Under the pieces are notes generated by a model, which saw nothing but the letters and a program-made list of their open reading frames with translations, made no database searches and was not told the origin of the DNA. Of a DNA stretch of 28,450 bases, positions 15,627-23,832 are shown one piece after another (the first letter of the stretch is position 1; each line of letters starts with the position of its first letter). Made by a program: the position numbers and the translations under genes. The stretch comes from a virus, in the IMG/VR virus record IMGVR_UViG_3300021247_000054, positions 1 through 28,450 of that record; one strand, written 5' to 3'.

Positions 15627-16460
15627 TTATGGTGTGCCGTAAGCAGTGATGTCTGCAAGGTTTGTGAAATTGCCGGACGAGTCCAAAGAAGCAATAGCAG
15701 TGGCCCCGTATTTAAAGTACAACTTACCGCCGGACTCCACAATAGAAAAGTTTGAGGTCACGAGGTTTGCTGCGTTAGTTGCGTTTGTGGCGTTTGTGGC
15801 GTTTGTGGCGTTGGTAACCGCAGTTGAGCCAATCTGTCCAACAATATCCGCCGCGCTTGCTACGGTGACCGCCCCAGTACCAGCGCCTTTGAGGAGTGCC
15901 CCAGACGTAAAACTTGTGGCCCCTGTACCGCCGTTACCAACGACAAGCGTGCCAGCCAAAGTAACTGCGCCGGAGGTGTCTGTAGATGGGGTTAATCCAG
16001 TCGTGCCCGCGCTGAATGTACGCACTGCGTCCAGCTTATAGAAGTTGGTTGCATCAGACCAGATCATGGCCTTTTCACCCGCCAACAATGTTATGGTTGT
16101 GCCACCTGTAGAAGTTGTACCGCCCAAGGCTGTAGCGTTACCTATGGTTGCCGTGTAGGAAGTGGCGTTCCAAACAATGTATTGCTTGGCTGCTGGGGGC
16201 GCATACAAGGTAAATGCGCTTGGCGCACTCACTAACTTCAATGTGGCATACACAGCTTGGTTTGACGCAGGTGTAGCTGTCGGGCCTTGGATCGCCGTCA
16301 GTGCTTGAGGTGTACCAGCAATCGTGACGCTGATTGCCCCTGCAATTGCAGTATCAAAAATGTAGTTGAAGTTGTTGTCAGTGGTTGTCCCCCAAGTACC
16401 AGCTTGGTCACCTGAGCCAATCAGTTCAACCCGCAGGTTGGATGAGTATGAGCTGCTCAT
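15627..16460 (-). CDS. Tail fibre protein with TNA repeat (277 aa)
   Basis: The N-terminus NLRVELIGSGDQAGTWG followed by NNFNYIFDTAIAG is a module I recognise at the start of many phage fibre proteins. The middle is beta-rich. Residues ~170-190 contain one copy of the GGTG fibre repeat (LVVGNGGTGATSFTSGALL) shared with the 1128-aa fibre. A short tandem (TNA)n tract follows, and the C-terminus (LYFKYGATAIASLDSSGNFT) is a small strand-rich cap. The start ATG overlaps the stop of the large fibre gene (ATGA). It is probably a second, trimeric side fibre or a fibre extension. Confidence 0.82.
   Translation of the reverse strand: MSSSYSSNLRVELIGSGDQAGTWGTTTDNNFNYIFDTAIAGAISVTIAGTPQALTAIQGPTATPASNQAVYATLKLVSAPSAFTLYAPPAAKQYIVWNATSYTATIGNATALGGTTSTGGTTITLLAGEKAMIWSDATNFYKLDAVRTFSAGTTGLTPSTDTSGAVTLAGTLVVGNGGTGATSFTSGALLKGAGTGAVTVASAADIVGQIGSTAVTNATNATNATNATNAANLVTSNFSIVESGGKLYFKYGATAIASLDSSGNFTNLADITAYGTP
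15772..15812 (-). repeat. 9-bp tandem repeat coding (Thr-Asn-Ala)n
   Basis: The plus-strand unit gcgtttgtg recurs in tandem three times, with diverged copies at both ends, and encodes repeated TNA in the fibre protein. The unit length keeps the frame, so slippage can change fibre length without breaking the gene. A T-N-A triplet fits a thin trimeric fibre shaft. Confidence 0.8.
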
Positions 16461-19400
16461 GATTTATCCTTTGTCAATTGTTCCAATTTTGCCTCAAGCG
16501 CAATAACTCGTTGGGCAAGTTTTACACAAGCTACCAAAGCTGCATTGCCGTATGCAACAGATAAGTGCCCTTCTTTGTTTTCTATGACCGCATGTTCCAT
16601 AATTGGGCGAAGCGATTGCGCACCAACACCAATCTGTGTGGACTCTTGGTCTGTACGGTCATAAATGCCGTGTTTGACCTTGGCGAGTTGCTCAATAAAG
16701 TCAGGTTGCAGATCACGCCAGTTTGTTTTGACACGCTCGTCTGAATAAGCTGTAATGTTGTTATTCATTGTCAACGCACCAGCAGCCGTCATACTTCCCA
16801 TTATTCCGCTTGCTCCAGTGCCAAAATTAATGCCACCAGTTCCTGCGTAATAATTCAAATACAGTGCTTTTGCGTCACCAGCATCTAAATGCAAATTTCC
16901 ATCAGTTGCAGCAACTGATGCGTACAAACTGCCAGAAACAGTACGGCCATTACCCCCAACACGAAGATATGCACCCCAAGTTGAATTGGGGCCATAGGTT
17001 GTGTATGCGTTACCAGACATAGTGACATTACTACTGAATGCACCCGTAGTCGCACTTACTGTGCCGCCTGATTGGTTGGTTGCCGTTGTTGCAGTAGCTG
17101 CATTGCCAGTTGTGTTCTGGTTGAACGTGGGCCAAGTAAATGTGCCTGTGCTGAAGTTACCAGACTGGGGCGTACCCAAGATCGGAGTTGTGAAGCTTGG
17201 CGAAGTTGCCAAAGCAACAACAGTACCGGAGCCTGTGGTCGAATACGAAGTCCCCCACGATGTGCCTGTGGAGTTGGGGATGCCAGCACCGGGATACACC
17301 ATACCGCTTGGAGCCGCAGCGGATACCCAAGTTGTACCGTTTGAGGTAAGCAAGTTACCGTTTGTTCCCGCAGCTACTGCGGAAATTGATGAGCCCGAGC
17401 CAACCAAAACACCTGTTGCAGTTGCAAGCCCAGTGCCGCCGTTGCCAACAGGCAGTGTTCCTGTGACGTTGGTGGTCAAACTCACAAACTGGGTCGAGGT
17501 TGTGCCTGTGCCGCCATAGTTAATTGGGAGTACCCCACTAACTGAAGTGTCTAGACCAACCTTGCCCCAGCTTGGGGCAGCGTTAATACCGCCAGAGATT
17601 AGGGCGTTGCCAACTGCTACATCCGCGAGTTTTGCCAGCGACGTTGTCGTATCTGCGTAGAGCAAATCTCCCACAGCGTAAGAGGTAATGCCAGTACCAC
17701 CATAACCAGCAGCAATAGTTGAAGCGTTCCAAGTACCAGCAGTAAGAGTACCGACTCCAGTAACGCCCGTATAGCTGCCAGACAACCGTGAAGTGCCCAA
17801 CGTACCTGTTGTGATATTTGAAGCATTGGTTGTGTCCGTTGTTGCTGAAGCAGCCAAGCCCGTGATGTCAGATGCCGCAGGCTGAGCCCATGTTGGAGCC
17901 AGACCCGCTGTGCCGTTACCTGTTTGGCTCAGGAACTTCTTAGTGGTTGTGGTGTTGGCCGTTACCTTGTCCAGCGATGTGGTGGTGTTGGCATACAACA
18001 TCTCGCCTTGGGCGTAGCCAGTAATACCTGTACCGCCGTAGCCAACGGGCAACGTACCAGACACCGCGTTTGATTGATCCAAGGCAACTGCATTCCACTC
18101 AACCTGTGTGCCCGCGCCATTGACAGACAACGTCTTGTAGGCAGCGCCTATACCCAGCTTGCTCCATGTGTTTGAAGCTGATCCGTACAACAGATCACCT
18201 GTTGTGACTGTGTTTACACCTGTGCCGCCGTTGGTGGCTGCAACTGTGCCGGTCAGAGAAATTGTCTGCCCAGTAACGTCAATGTTTGTGCCGCCAACGT
18301 AATCAACGGATCCACTGAATTGCGTGTAGGTCAGCGGGGTATACCCAATAATCATCGTATTGGGCTCAGTGGTCAGGACGTGTGAATCGCCAGCGTTCAG
18401 CAAACCTTCTTGGGTAAAGAAGTAGTCGCCTGTGCCTAGCCCGTTGGGGTCTGAAGGGCTGACAATACTTGCGTCCGCTGCACGGGTTAAAACCCAATTT
18501 GTTGAACCTGAACCTACCGTGGTGACTGTGTAAACGCCGTTTTCAGCCCCATTTGTCTGCAACCGAACCATGACACGGTTGGTTGTAGAAAGATTGACGC
18601 CGTCAATTTGTAGAGCCGTTTGCGCCCCCGCATTGGTCAGTGTTGCACCAACACCCGAATTGATGATTGAGGGTATCGTAGGAGCGCCATTGGTCAACCC
18701 TGTAACGATTGCGCCGCCATAGGTCAAGGAAACTTGGAAAGATGCACCTACAGAATTAACAAGGAAATAGGCGGTGTTTGCCAACAAGCCATTGCTTGAA
18801 CTGCCAATATAAAACTGATCTCCGATTGAAGGAGTTACGCCAAAAAACGTAATATCCGTACCATTTGCAATCAGTATGATGTTGGCGTTCGTGCCCCCAC
18901 CCGTGTATGTCGCGTTTAGATTACCCGTTGTTTCAACCCGCACAGGCTCGTGGATGTGAATGCCAGCGGTGACTTGTTGGTCTACATATGCCTTTGTTGC
19001 TGCTTGCAATGCAAGAGTTGGGTTGGCATTCAGAGTCACGGTGGAGCCAAATGTTGCAGCCCCAGTTACATCCGCCGCTCCAGTCACGTCCAATGCGCCG
19101 CCAACGTTGACAGCCCCGGTAGTTGTGACAGCTTTGCTTGTTTTATCAATCCGAACAGCTTCATCTGTCAAAGCCACGCCACCAGCAAACAGCACAACGT
19201 CATCCGTTGCACTGCCAATAATTAACTCGCCACCGTCGTTGTATAGGTAGCCTGAACCAGCCGTGAAGATTGGGTATGTTGGGTCAGAGTAGCTTGAGCT
19301 ACTGATACCCATGTCGATGAAGTTATTTGCGCCGTCGCCTGCGTCGTTGTACGCCACAATGTCGGTGGAAGCAGTGGCAGAGCTGTTCAAGTTCTGCACA

Positions 19401-19843
19401 TACATCTGCGCAAAAGCTGTTTCATTGGCGTACATCTCCGCCAAGGCAGCGCCAAAGCTGGTGTAGCTTGTAACTCCAGAACCCACAACTGTCAGCGGGC
19501 CCCCGTCGATCAAGACGTTTCCAGTCAGCTCTTCATAGATTGCCTTCTCAGCAGGGTACGTACAGAAGACATCCTTGCTGCCGGAACCAAAAGAAACCTT
19601 TGCCCCAGCCGCACTGGAAGACAAAATAGTGTCGCGTGTCAGTGTTGGGCCTGCTGTCAGATATTGGCCATAGCCAACCTCCCAGTCACCTGTGGCGGGG
19701 TCAACAGCAGCGTAATATGTGAAGTTGGTATTACCAATAGCGGCGAATGATTGATACCCTGCCGCCGCTGAGCCCAACGTAAAGTCAGCAGTGCCGGTGG
19801 TCGTGAAGGTTACTTTTACTCTATCTTTTACGACGATTGCCAT
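16457..19843 (-). CDS. Tail fibre with C-terminal S74 intramolecular chaperone (1128 aa)
   Basis: The N-terminal ~80 residues are a virion-attachment region. A module at ~285-510 has AATKAYVDQQVTAGIHIHEPVRV, then ALQIDGVNL ... NRVMVRLQTNGAENGVYTV and ends near MIIGYTPLTYTQFSG. Five repeats of the type LPVxxGGTGxxxxxxGxLLY form the shaft (about 17430-18240). The end is a peptidase S74 domain: SDERVKTNWRDL begins at S1034, then VKHGIYDR, VGAQSLRPIM, and a coiled coil (LAQRVIALEAKLEQL). S74 domains help fibre trimers fold and then cut themselves off just before the Ser of SDxRxK. ATG follows AGGG. It is the main host-recognition fibre. Confidence 0.92.
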   Translation of the reverse strand: MAIVVKDRVKVTFTTTGTADFTLGSAAAGYQSFAAIGNTNFTYYAAVDPATGDWEVGYGQYLTAGPTLTRDTILSSSAAGAKVSFGSGSKDVFCTYPAEKAIYEELTGNVLIDGGPLTVVGSGVTSYTSFGAALAEMYANETAFAQMYVQNLNSSATASTDIVAYNDAGDGANNFIDMGISSSSYSDPTYPIFTAGSGYLYNDGGELIIGSATDDVVLFAGGVALTDEAVRIDKTSKAVTTTGAVNVGGALDVTGAADVTGAATFGSTVTLNANPTLALQAATKAYVDQQVTAGIHIHEPVRVETTGNLNATYTGGGTNANIILIANGTDITFFGVTPSIGDQFYIGSSSNGLLANTAYFLVNSVGASFQVSLTYGGAIVTGLTNGAPTIPSIINSGVGATLTNAGAQTALQIDGVNLSTTNRVMVRLQTNGAENGVYTVTTVGSGSTNWVLTRAADASIVSPSDPNGLGTGDYFFTQEGLLNAGDSHVLTTEPNTMIIGYTPLTYTQFSGSVDYVGGTNIDVTGQTISLTGTVAATNGGTGVNTVTTGDLLYGSASNTWSKLGIGAAYKTLSVNGAGTQVEWNAVALDQSNAVSGTLPVGYGGTGITGYAQGEMLYANTTTSLDKVTANTTTTKKFLSQTGNGTAGLAPTWAQPAASDITGLAASATTDTTNASNITTGTLGTSRLSGSYTGVTGVGTLTAGTWNASTIAAGYGGTGITSYAVGDLLYADTTTSLAKLADVAVGNALISGGINAAPSWGKVGLDTSVSGVLPINYGGTGTTSTQFVSLTTNVTGTLPVGNGGTGLATATGVLVGSGSSISAVAAGTNGNLLTSNGTTWVSAAAPSGMVYPGAGIPNSTGTSWGTSYSTTGSGTVVALATSPSFTTPILGTPQSGNFSTGTFTWPTFNQNTTGNAATATTATNQSGGTVSATTGAFSSNVTMSGNAYTTYGPNSTWGAYLRVGGNGRTVSGSLYASVAATDGNLHLDAGDAKALYLNYYAGTGGINFGTGASGIMGSMTAAGALTMNNNITAYSDERVKTNWRDLQPDFIEQLAKVKHGIYDRTDQESTQIGVGAQSLRPIMEHAVIENKEGHLSVAYGNAALVACVKLAQRVIALEAKLEQLTKDKS
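16742..16744 (-). other. Predicted S74 self-cleavage point (before Ser1034)
   Basis: TCA at this position codes for the Ser of YSDERVK. In characterised S74 chaperones the chain is cut just before this serine, which would release a 95-residue C-terminal fragment and leave a 1033-residue fibre. The prediction is based on family knowledge and the motif. Confidence 0.7.
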
Positions 19844-19847
19844 TTGG

Positions 19848-20768
19848 TCAGCCCTGCGTTTTGATTACTCGCCATGTGTCAGTCTGCCCGTCATAGACGA
19901 CTGTCCAACCAGCATTTTGAGCGTCATTGATTGTTTGCCAGCTACCTGTTTGGGTCGTCCCAATCGTAGCCCAAGTAGTAGATTCAGCGTTATTGATCGT
20001 GTCCCAATTTGCCGTTTGCGCATCGTTGATGATCTCCCAAAGCAACCGTGCGACTATCTGGTCAACAGCCACTGCGCCTTCGCTAATGGTAGCAACAAAG
20101 ACCGCCGCTGCCAACACTGCATCCAATGCCCGGGCTGTCTCACTGACGGTTGCATTAAAGGTGGATGGGGCCACCAACACACTGTCCAAAGCCGTAGCGG
20201 TTTCAGAAATTGCAACACCAAAACCAGCGGCGGCGCTTACTGAGTCAAGCCCAGACGCGGACTCCGACACCGAGGCGTCAATTGATATATACGACGAGGA
20301 AGTATCTAGGGCGGCGGCAAGTTCGGAAACAAAAACCGCATAAAGCAGTCCGCCAACTATGTCGTCACTGCCGGTAATTGATTCGGTAATATCCGCCGCA
20401 AAAACAGCGATAGCGGAAACAATTTCAGATACGGTTGCCGCTTCAAGTATGGCGGCTTCAAACACGGCTATTGCCGCAGTTGTGTCAGTACCTGCTACGG
20501 TTTCGGCTATGGATGTGGCGTAAACAACCAGCGCGGTGACAAGGTCAGCCCCGGTTACTGTCTCAGCTATTGACGTATTGAATGTGGACGCTGCCACATA
20601 TACAGAATCCACCACAGTAACAGACTCTGCTGCCACGGGCGTAAATACTGCAAGTGCGGATGTTAATTCTGATGCAGACGCAGACTCAGAAACCGCAGAG
20701 TCAAGCACGCGCCCTGCTGCGCCTTGGGCAGCAAACGGGGCGACAGCAAATGCGGCATCAGCGAACAC
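19848..20768 (-). CDS. Repeat-built fibre-like virion protein (306 aa)
   Basis: The protein is almost wholly repeats. Residues ~26-245 hold about eleven units of roughly 20 aa of the form (I/V)SE(T/S)A(T)ALDSVxAAxxxF. Residues 247-301 hold five units of 11 aa, INDAQxxxWxT, with Trp at the ninth place of every unit. There is no catalytic motif or membrane segment. The start is GTG at 20768, four bases after the upstream stop, with no good Shine-Dalgarno site, so coupling is likely. Such repeats suit a thin elongated fibre or solenoid, perhaps joined to the large fibre whose gene follows. The function is inferred from repeats and position. Confidence 0.8.
   Translation of the reverse strand: MFADAAFAVAPFAAQGAAGRVLDSAVSESASASELTSALAVFTPVAAESVTVVDSVYVAASTFNTSIAETVTGADLVTALVVYATSIAETVAGTDTTAAIAVFEAAILEAATVSEIVSAIAVFAADITESITGSDDIVGGLLYAVFVSELAAALDTSSSYISIDASVSESASGLDSVSAAAGFGVAISETATALDSVLVAPSTFNATVSETARALDAVLAAAVFVATISEGAVAVDQIVARLLWEIINDAQTANWDTINNAESTTWATIGTTQTGSWQTINDAQNAGWTVVYDGQTDTWRVIKTQG
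19866..20030 (-). repeat. Five 11-residue INDAQxxxWxT repeats
   Basis: Units are INDAQTANWDT, INNAESTTWAT, IGTTQTGSWQT, INDAQNAGWTV and VYDGQTDTWRV. The period is 33 bases. Trp is kept in all five, and Gln in four. The 11-residue period is compatible with a beta-hairpin or solenoid turn. Confidence 0.85.
20031..20693 (-). repeat. About eleven ~20-residue (I/V)SETxTALDxV repeats
   Basis: Examples are ISETATALDSVLVAPSTF, VSETARALDAVLAAAVF and IAETVAGTDTTAAIAVF. Each begins with a hydrophobic residue, then (S/A)E, then a hydroxyl or Ala stretch, an Asp and a hydrophobic run. Unit length varies by one residue either way. Confidence 0.8.
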
Positions 20769-20771
20769 GCT

Positions 20772-21347
20772 TTAAGCAGCGTCAAGGCTGAATGTGTAGG
20801 TTACGTTCAAAGTGTCGCCAGACACCACGGTACGGTCGCCGGGAGACTGGAAGTCTGACTCCGAAAACAAAATTCCGGATGTGCCACTTGATACGGAACA
20901 CAAGAACGCGCCCGCCACTACGCCGCCCGCGCCAGAAATGGCAAAGGAAGAAGGCGAAGCAGAGTTGCTGATGACTGAAGGGTCTGCGGTTGTTGCAGTG
21001 CCAAAAGTCACAAGCTTGCGTGAGCCGCTGTAGTCGGTGTACTCAGTCCATGCTTTGGAAGCCAAAGTGTCGGTGGCAGCAAAGGTTGTGCCGGAAGCGG
21101 GGCCGGTAATCAACCCAAGATACGCCGCCGCAGTGTAGGTTGAACCCTTGAAATACTGGGTGTTCATGTCCTGCAAGCCTTGATTTACAACCAAGTTGTG
21201 CTCTGAGGTCTTCCATTTCAGGTTACCGTCTTTGTCAAAACATTCCACATAGAACACGCCGCCTGCACGCGCACCAGCATCGGAGCCGGGGCGAGCAACA
21301 AGACCTGCGCTAACGGTGTCTGTTGAGGCTACTTTTTCGTTAAACAT
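20772..21347 (-). CDS. Tail-associated structural protein (191 aa)
   Basis: After a Gly/Ala leader comes a conserved-looking block YVECFDKDGNLKWKTSEHN followed by LVVNQGLQDMNTQYFKG, which I have seen in structural proteins beside adaptors in podovirus-like genomes. The remaining ~130 residues are beta-rich with Ser/Thr/Gly loops and end in a strand pair (TLNVTYTFSLDA). ATG follows AAGGAGCAACC. It sits between the adaptor block and the fibres, so it may belong to the tail or fibre base. No enzyme or membrane signature. Confidence 0.78.
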   Translation of the reverse strand: MFNEKVASTDTVSAGLVARPGSDAGARAGGVFYVECFDKDGNLKWKTSEHNLVVNQGLQDMNTQYFKGSTYTAAAYLGLITGPASGTTFAATDTLASKAWTEYTDYSGSRKLVTFGTATTADPSVISNSASPSSFAISGAGGVVAGAFLCSVSSGTSGILFSESDFQSPGDRTVVSGDTLNVTYTFSLDAA

Positions 21348-21356
21348 GGTTGCTCC

Positions 21357-21779
21357 TTATACAAGCCGAATGAGTGCTGATGTGCTGGTATCAGCAGGCA
21401 TCGTCACGGTGAAAGTTGAAGTTGAGGTTTTGTCGTTGCCAAAGTCCAAAACACAGACTGCGGCCCCAGTGGTGTTGTTGTAAATCAACGCCCCACGAGC
21501 TGTAATTGCCCCAGTCCATGCTGGCGCTGCAAACGTGACGTACACAACACTGCCAGATGCCGTTGTTGCTGTAGAAACGGTGGCAGCAACCACTTGCCCG
21601 GTAGCCACATAGTTACCGCCTGAAGCCTCACCCGTGGATGTGTACCCGGTGGTGGTTTCGTCAAGCGTTGCAGCGTTTGTGTACAGCGCCAGTTTAAATT
21701 GGTTTGATGAAAAATTCATCGTGCCATTCATCAGCCCAGTACGCAAAGTGTTGCAGGAGTAGTTGCCGGTAAACGCCAT
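21357..21779 (-). CDS. Beta-rich structural protein (140 aa)
   Basis: I start at ATG 21779 because its A is shared with the upstream TGA (TGATG) and GGAG lies about eight bases before it; a TTG one codon earlier is less likely. The pattern NQFKLALYTNAATLD, then GEASGGNYVATGQ, then ARGALIYNNTTGAAVCVLDFG matches a phage structural family I recognise without a fixed name, usually found with tail or capsid-surface genes. It consists almost only of strands. Probable virion decoration or tail component. Confidence 0.78.
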   Translation of the reverse strand: MAFTGNYSCNTLRTGLMNGTMNFSSNQFKLALYTNAATLDETTTGYTSTGEASGGNYVATGQVVAATVSTATTASGSVVYVTFAAPAWTGAITARGALIYNNTTGAAVCVLDFGNDKTSTSTFTVTMPADTSTSALIRLV

Positions 21780-22516
21780 CAACGCACTCCATTATTTTGA
21801 GCCAGAGGAGGAACTCTGAACTGGCCGCTACGGTATGCGTCACTGCGCTCCAACCCATCACCCAGACGTTGGGCCAATGCAAGAGCCTCTTTGTACTTTC
21901 CATCGTACAAAGCAATAATGTCTTGCTCGCCCTTCATGAAGGTGTAAGCCTCAACCAGTGAGCCATACAACAACACGGTGTCAAAGTTGTCGCCCAACCA
22001 AGTTTGGCCGGAAGCCACTGTGGTAATTGACTCAGGGTAATAGTAATAGTGCAACTCAACATCGTAAGCCGCATCAGGTGTTGGGCCAAGAATAAAACTC
22101 AGCTCATTTGTGATGACGGGGCTTGGGTCGTTGGAAGTGGTTGGGCCAAACAAAGCATAGTACTTTGGCATAGCGTTGTTAGCAGCGCCCGTATTTGGGT
22201 ATGCCTGACGTATGAAGTTCACGTCCTTGTTCAGCAAGTACTCATAGTTGTCGTCCGCATCAATCACGGCTATTGAGTAAGTTGCTAAGAAGTCAGCGGG
22301 GCATGACAAATACTTGTTGCCGCTGCTTGTTACCCCCGTCACGTTCTTGCGCAACGAAGGGAATTGAACCGTGTTGTAGATGCGCTGCTCAGCCTGCGTA
22401 ATGAAGGTGTTCAACTGAGCCGTTGAAGACTCAGTTCCTCCACCCGCAAGGTACGTTTCCGGGAACGTATTCTCGGTGTAACTTTGAATCGCAGCGATCA
22501 ACTCGGTATAGGTCAT
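21779..22516 (-). CDS. Head-tail adaptor protein (SU10-adaptor-like)
   Basis: 245 aa. The signature is ELIAAIQSYTENT near the start, FITQAEQRIYNTVQFPSLR, a strand-rich centre (YEYLLNKDVNFIRQAYPN, FILGPTPDAAYDVELHYYYYP), and the C-terminal helix region DTVLLYGSLVEAYTFMKGE plus YKEALALAQRLGDG. This is the helical-bundle adaptor family often annotated as phage adaptor protein, which binds under the portal. The start overlaps the previous stop (ATGA). I am fairly sure of the family and infer the structural role from it. Confidence 0.88.
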   Translation of the reverse strand: MTYTELIAAIQSYTENTFPETYLAGGGTESSTAQLNTFITQAEQRIYNTVQFPSLRKNVTGVTSSGNKYLSCPADFLATYSIAVIDADDNYEYLLNKDVNFIRQAYPNTGAANNAMPKYYALFGPTTSNDPSPVITNELSFILGPTPDAAYDVELHYYYYPESITTVASGQTWLGDNFDTVLLYGSLVEAYTFMKGEQDIIALYDGKYKEALALAQRLGDGLERSDAYRSGQFRVPPLAQNNGVR

Positions 22517-22770
22517 GCCATCGGGCCTCGGGCCATCACGCCTTTAGTTGCCGCACCGGTGCCGCGAATCTTGATGCCGCTGGTCTTGGTCTCAGGGTAG
22601 TTGCCCTTGCTGATACCACCAGCAGACATGTTCATCTGATTCATGCGAGCAGCGCCAGTCTCTGTCGGGACGACGGGCTTGATTGCTTTGCCTTGCATGT
22701 TGTGAGGCTTAGCATAAACAGCAGCGTCGCCAACTTCTTTGCCCATTACCTTTTTGCTGAACTTTGCCAT
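22513..22770 (-). CDS. Small basic protein with degenerate AATKGVMARG tail (85 aa)
   Basis: I start at ATG 22770 (MAKFSKKVMGKEVGDAA) because GGAGG lies five bases upstream; a GTG at 22791 would run into the upstream gene. It is Lys/Gly-rich, with MSAGGIS in the middle and GTGAATKGVMARGPMA at the C-terminus, a possible remote relative of the R(A/S)DG(I/V)A tail seen in neighbours. It sits between the 55-aa protein and the adaptor. No family recognised; a virion or assembly role is a guess from position. Confidence 0.78.
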   Translation of the reverse strand: MAKFSKKVMGKEVGDAAVYAKPHNMQGKAIKPVVPTETGAARMNQMNMSAGGISKGNYPETKTSGIKIRGTGAATKGVMARGPMA

Positions 22771-22771
22771 A

Positions 22772-22939
22772 TCAGCCTCCGCGAGCGCCACCGCGCTGAT
22801 TCATTGCACGAGCAACATTACGGCCATACTTGCGCATGGATTCGCCTGTCACGCCGCCTTTAGCCATACCTTTGTGCATACGCTTCTCATGAGATTTAAC
22901 CTCTTTGTCAGCGATGCGTTTAACTGTTTTCGTGTCCAT
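22772..22939 (-). CDS. Very small basic protein (55 aa)
   Basis: Read directly from the sequence: it starts MDTKTVKRIADKEVKSHEKR, carries MAKGGVTGESMRKYGRNVAR in the second half and ends in a Gly/Arg tail. ATG 22939 lies after GGAGTCGAT, and the gene ends one base before the next start. Nearly a third of the residues are Lys, Arg or His. The MAKGGV motif is the same short glycine-pair motif found across this block. I recognise it as a recurrent small gene of similar phages, without a known function. Confidence 0.8.
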   Translation of the reverse strand: MDTKTVKRIADKEVKSHEKRMHKGMAKGGVTGESMRKYGRNVARAMNQRGGARGG

Positions 22940-22948
22940 ATCGACTCC

Positions 22949-23377
22949 TTATGTCGTCACAACCGTAACTGTACCAAGTTCCACAATTAAAACCAAATTA
23001 TTTGGCGTTAATGCGGAATCAAAAAATGAAGAACCTCCTACGGGATTCCACCCCCATTGGAAGATTCGACTGCCGCCCTCGTTGGTTCCTGTGCCATCCA
23101 GCCCAGTCCCACCGTTCACGTTCGTCTGCAACCCGCTGTTGCCCGACAGAAGATAGCTTCGGTCTGGGCGGGGGTTACGCAAGCCTTGAGGATCGTCCAC
23201 CGGGAACATACCCAGTTGCAATTGGGGTTGGTCAGGATCCCAGCACTCGGGACACACCAGCAGCTCGTAGTTCTTGGTCTTGATGATCTCTTTGCGCAAA
23301 ACCTTGAGCTTGAACCGCTGGTCGCAACGGTCGCATTGAGCAATCGCCCATTTACCGCTGGCAAACCTATTTCCCAT
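22949..23377 (-). CDS. Zinc-ribbon protein (142 aa)
   Basis: The N-terminal half has CDRC (15-18) and CPEC (42-45), four cysteines spaced as a zinc ribbon, inside MGNRFASGKWAIAQ ... RFKLKVLRKEII ... WDPDQPQLQLGMFPV. This half is strongly reminiscent of a conserved podovirus hypothetical protein. The C-terminal ~60 residues are Gly/Asn-rich and end in a hydrophobic strand (NLVLIVELGTVTVV). The start shares bases with the upstream stop (TAATG). It could be a structural zinc protein of the neck or a nucleic-acid binder; the sequence does not decide. Confidence 0.82.
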   Translation of the reverse strand: MGNRFASGKWAIAQCDRCDQRFKLKVLRKEIIKTKNYELLVCPECWDPDQPQLQLGMFPVDDPQGLRNPRPDRSYLLSGNSGLQTNVNGGTGLDGTGTNEGGSRIFQWGWNPVGGSSFFDSALTPNNLVLIVELGTVTVVTT

Positions 23378-23832
23378 TACACAATTCTCCCTCGGGTCTT
23401 GCCGCGAGCAGCGATACCGTCGGCTCGGCGAGAGGCGGTCATACCGCCCTTTTTCATGCCTGTACCGGCAGCGCCCACTGGGTCTTTGGTACGGACTGCG
23501 TCGCCGCCTGTATCTTCGTATTCATCGGTGTCTTTTGCCGTGGCTTCTTTGCCAGTCATTGCTTTTGCACCTGCGCCAACAGCCCCAGTACCTGCGGCTC
23601 TAGCCAATGTTCTGCTTACAGCCCGATCTGTAGCCAATTCAACAGATTTTTTGGCCGCGCCTTTTGCTTTGGTTGGTGGGGCGGTGATTTTTTTGAGGTC
23701 ATCCATAAGGCTGGCGTTACCCTTCATTGAGGGCATCCCGCTCCATTTGGTGCTCTTAATACCCGCGCCCGCGCCGCCGCCTTCAAGTTCTTGTTCATCA
23801 AGACCACGTCTTGCTGGGTTGTACTTAGCCAT
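23377..23832 (-). CDS. Basic protein with C-terminal RADGIA-GKT tail (151 aa)
   Basis: A low-complexity, Ala/Gly/Lys-rich protein. The N-terminal MAKYNPARRGLDEQELEGGG is followed by a basic helix-rich middle and then MKKGGMTAS and the terminal tail RRADGIAARGKTRGRIV (135-151). This tail matches three other proteins in the window. The junctions on both sides are TAATG, so translation is coupled to both adaptor and zinc-ribbon genes. No enzyme motif. The lysine content and position suggest a virion or scaffolding-type role, unproven. Confidence 0.82.
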   Translation of the reverse strand: MAKYNPARRGLDEQELEGGGAGAGIKSTKWSGMPSMKGNASLMDDLKKITAPPTKAKGAAKKSVELATDRAVSRTLARAAGTGAVGAGAKAMTGKEATAKDTDEYEDTGGDAVRTKDPVGAAGTGMKKGGMTASRRADGIAARGKTRGRIV

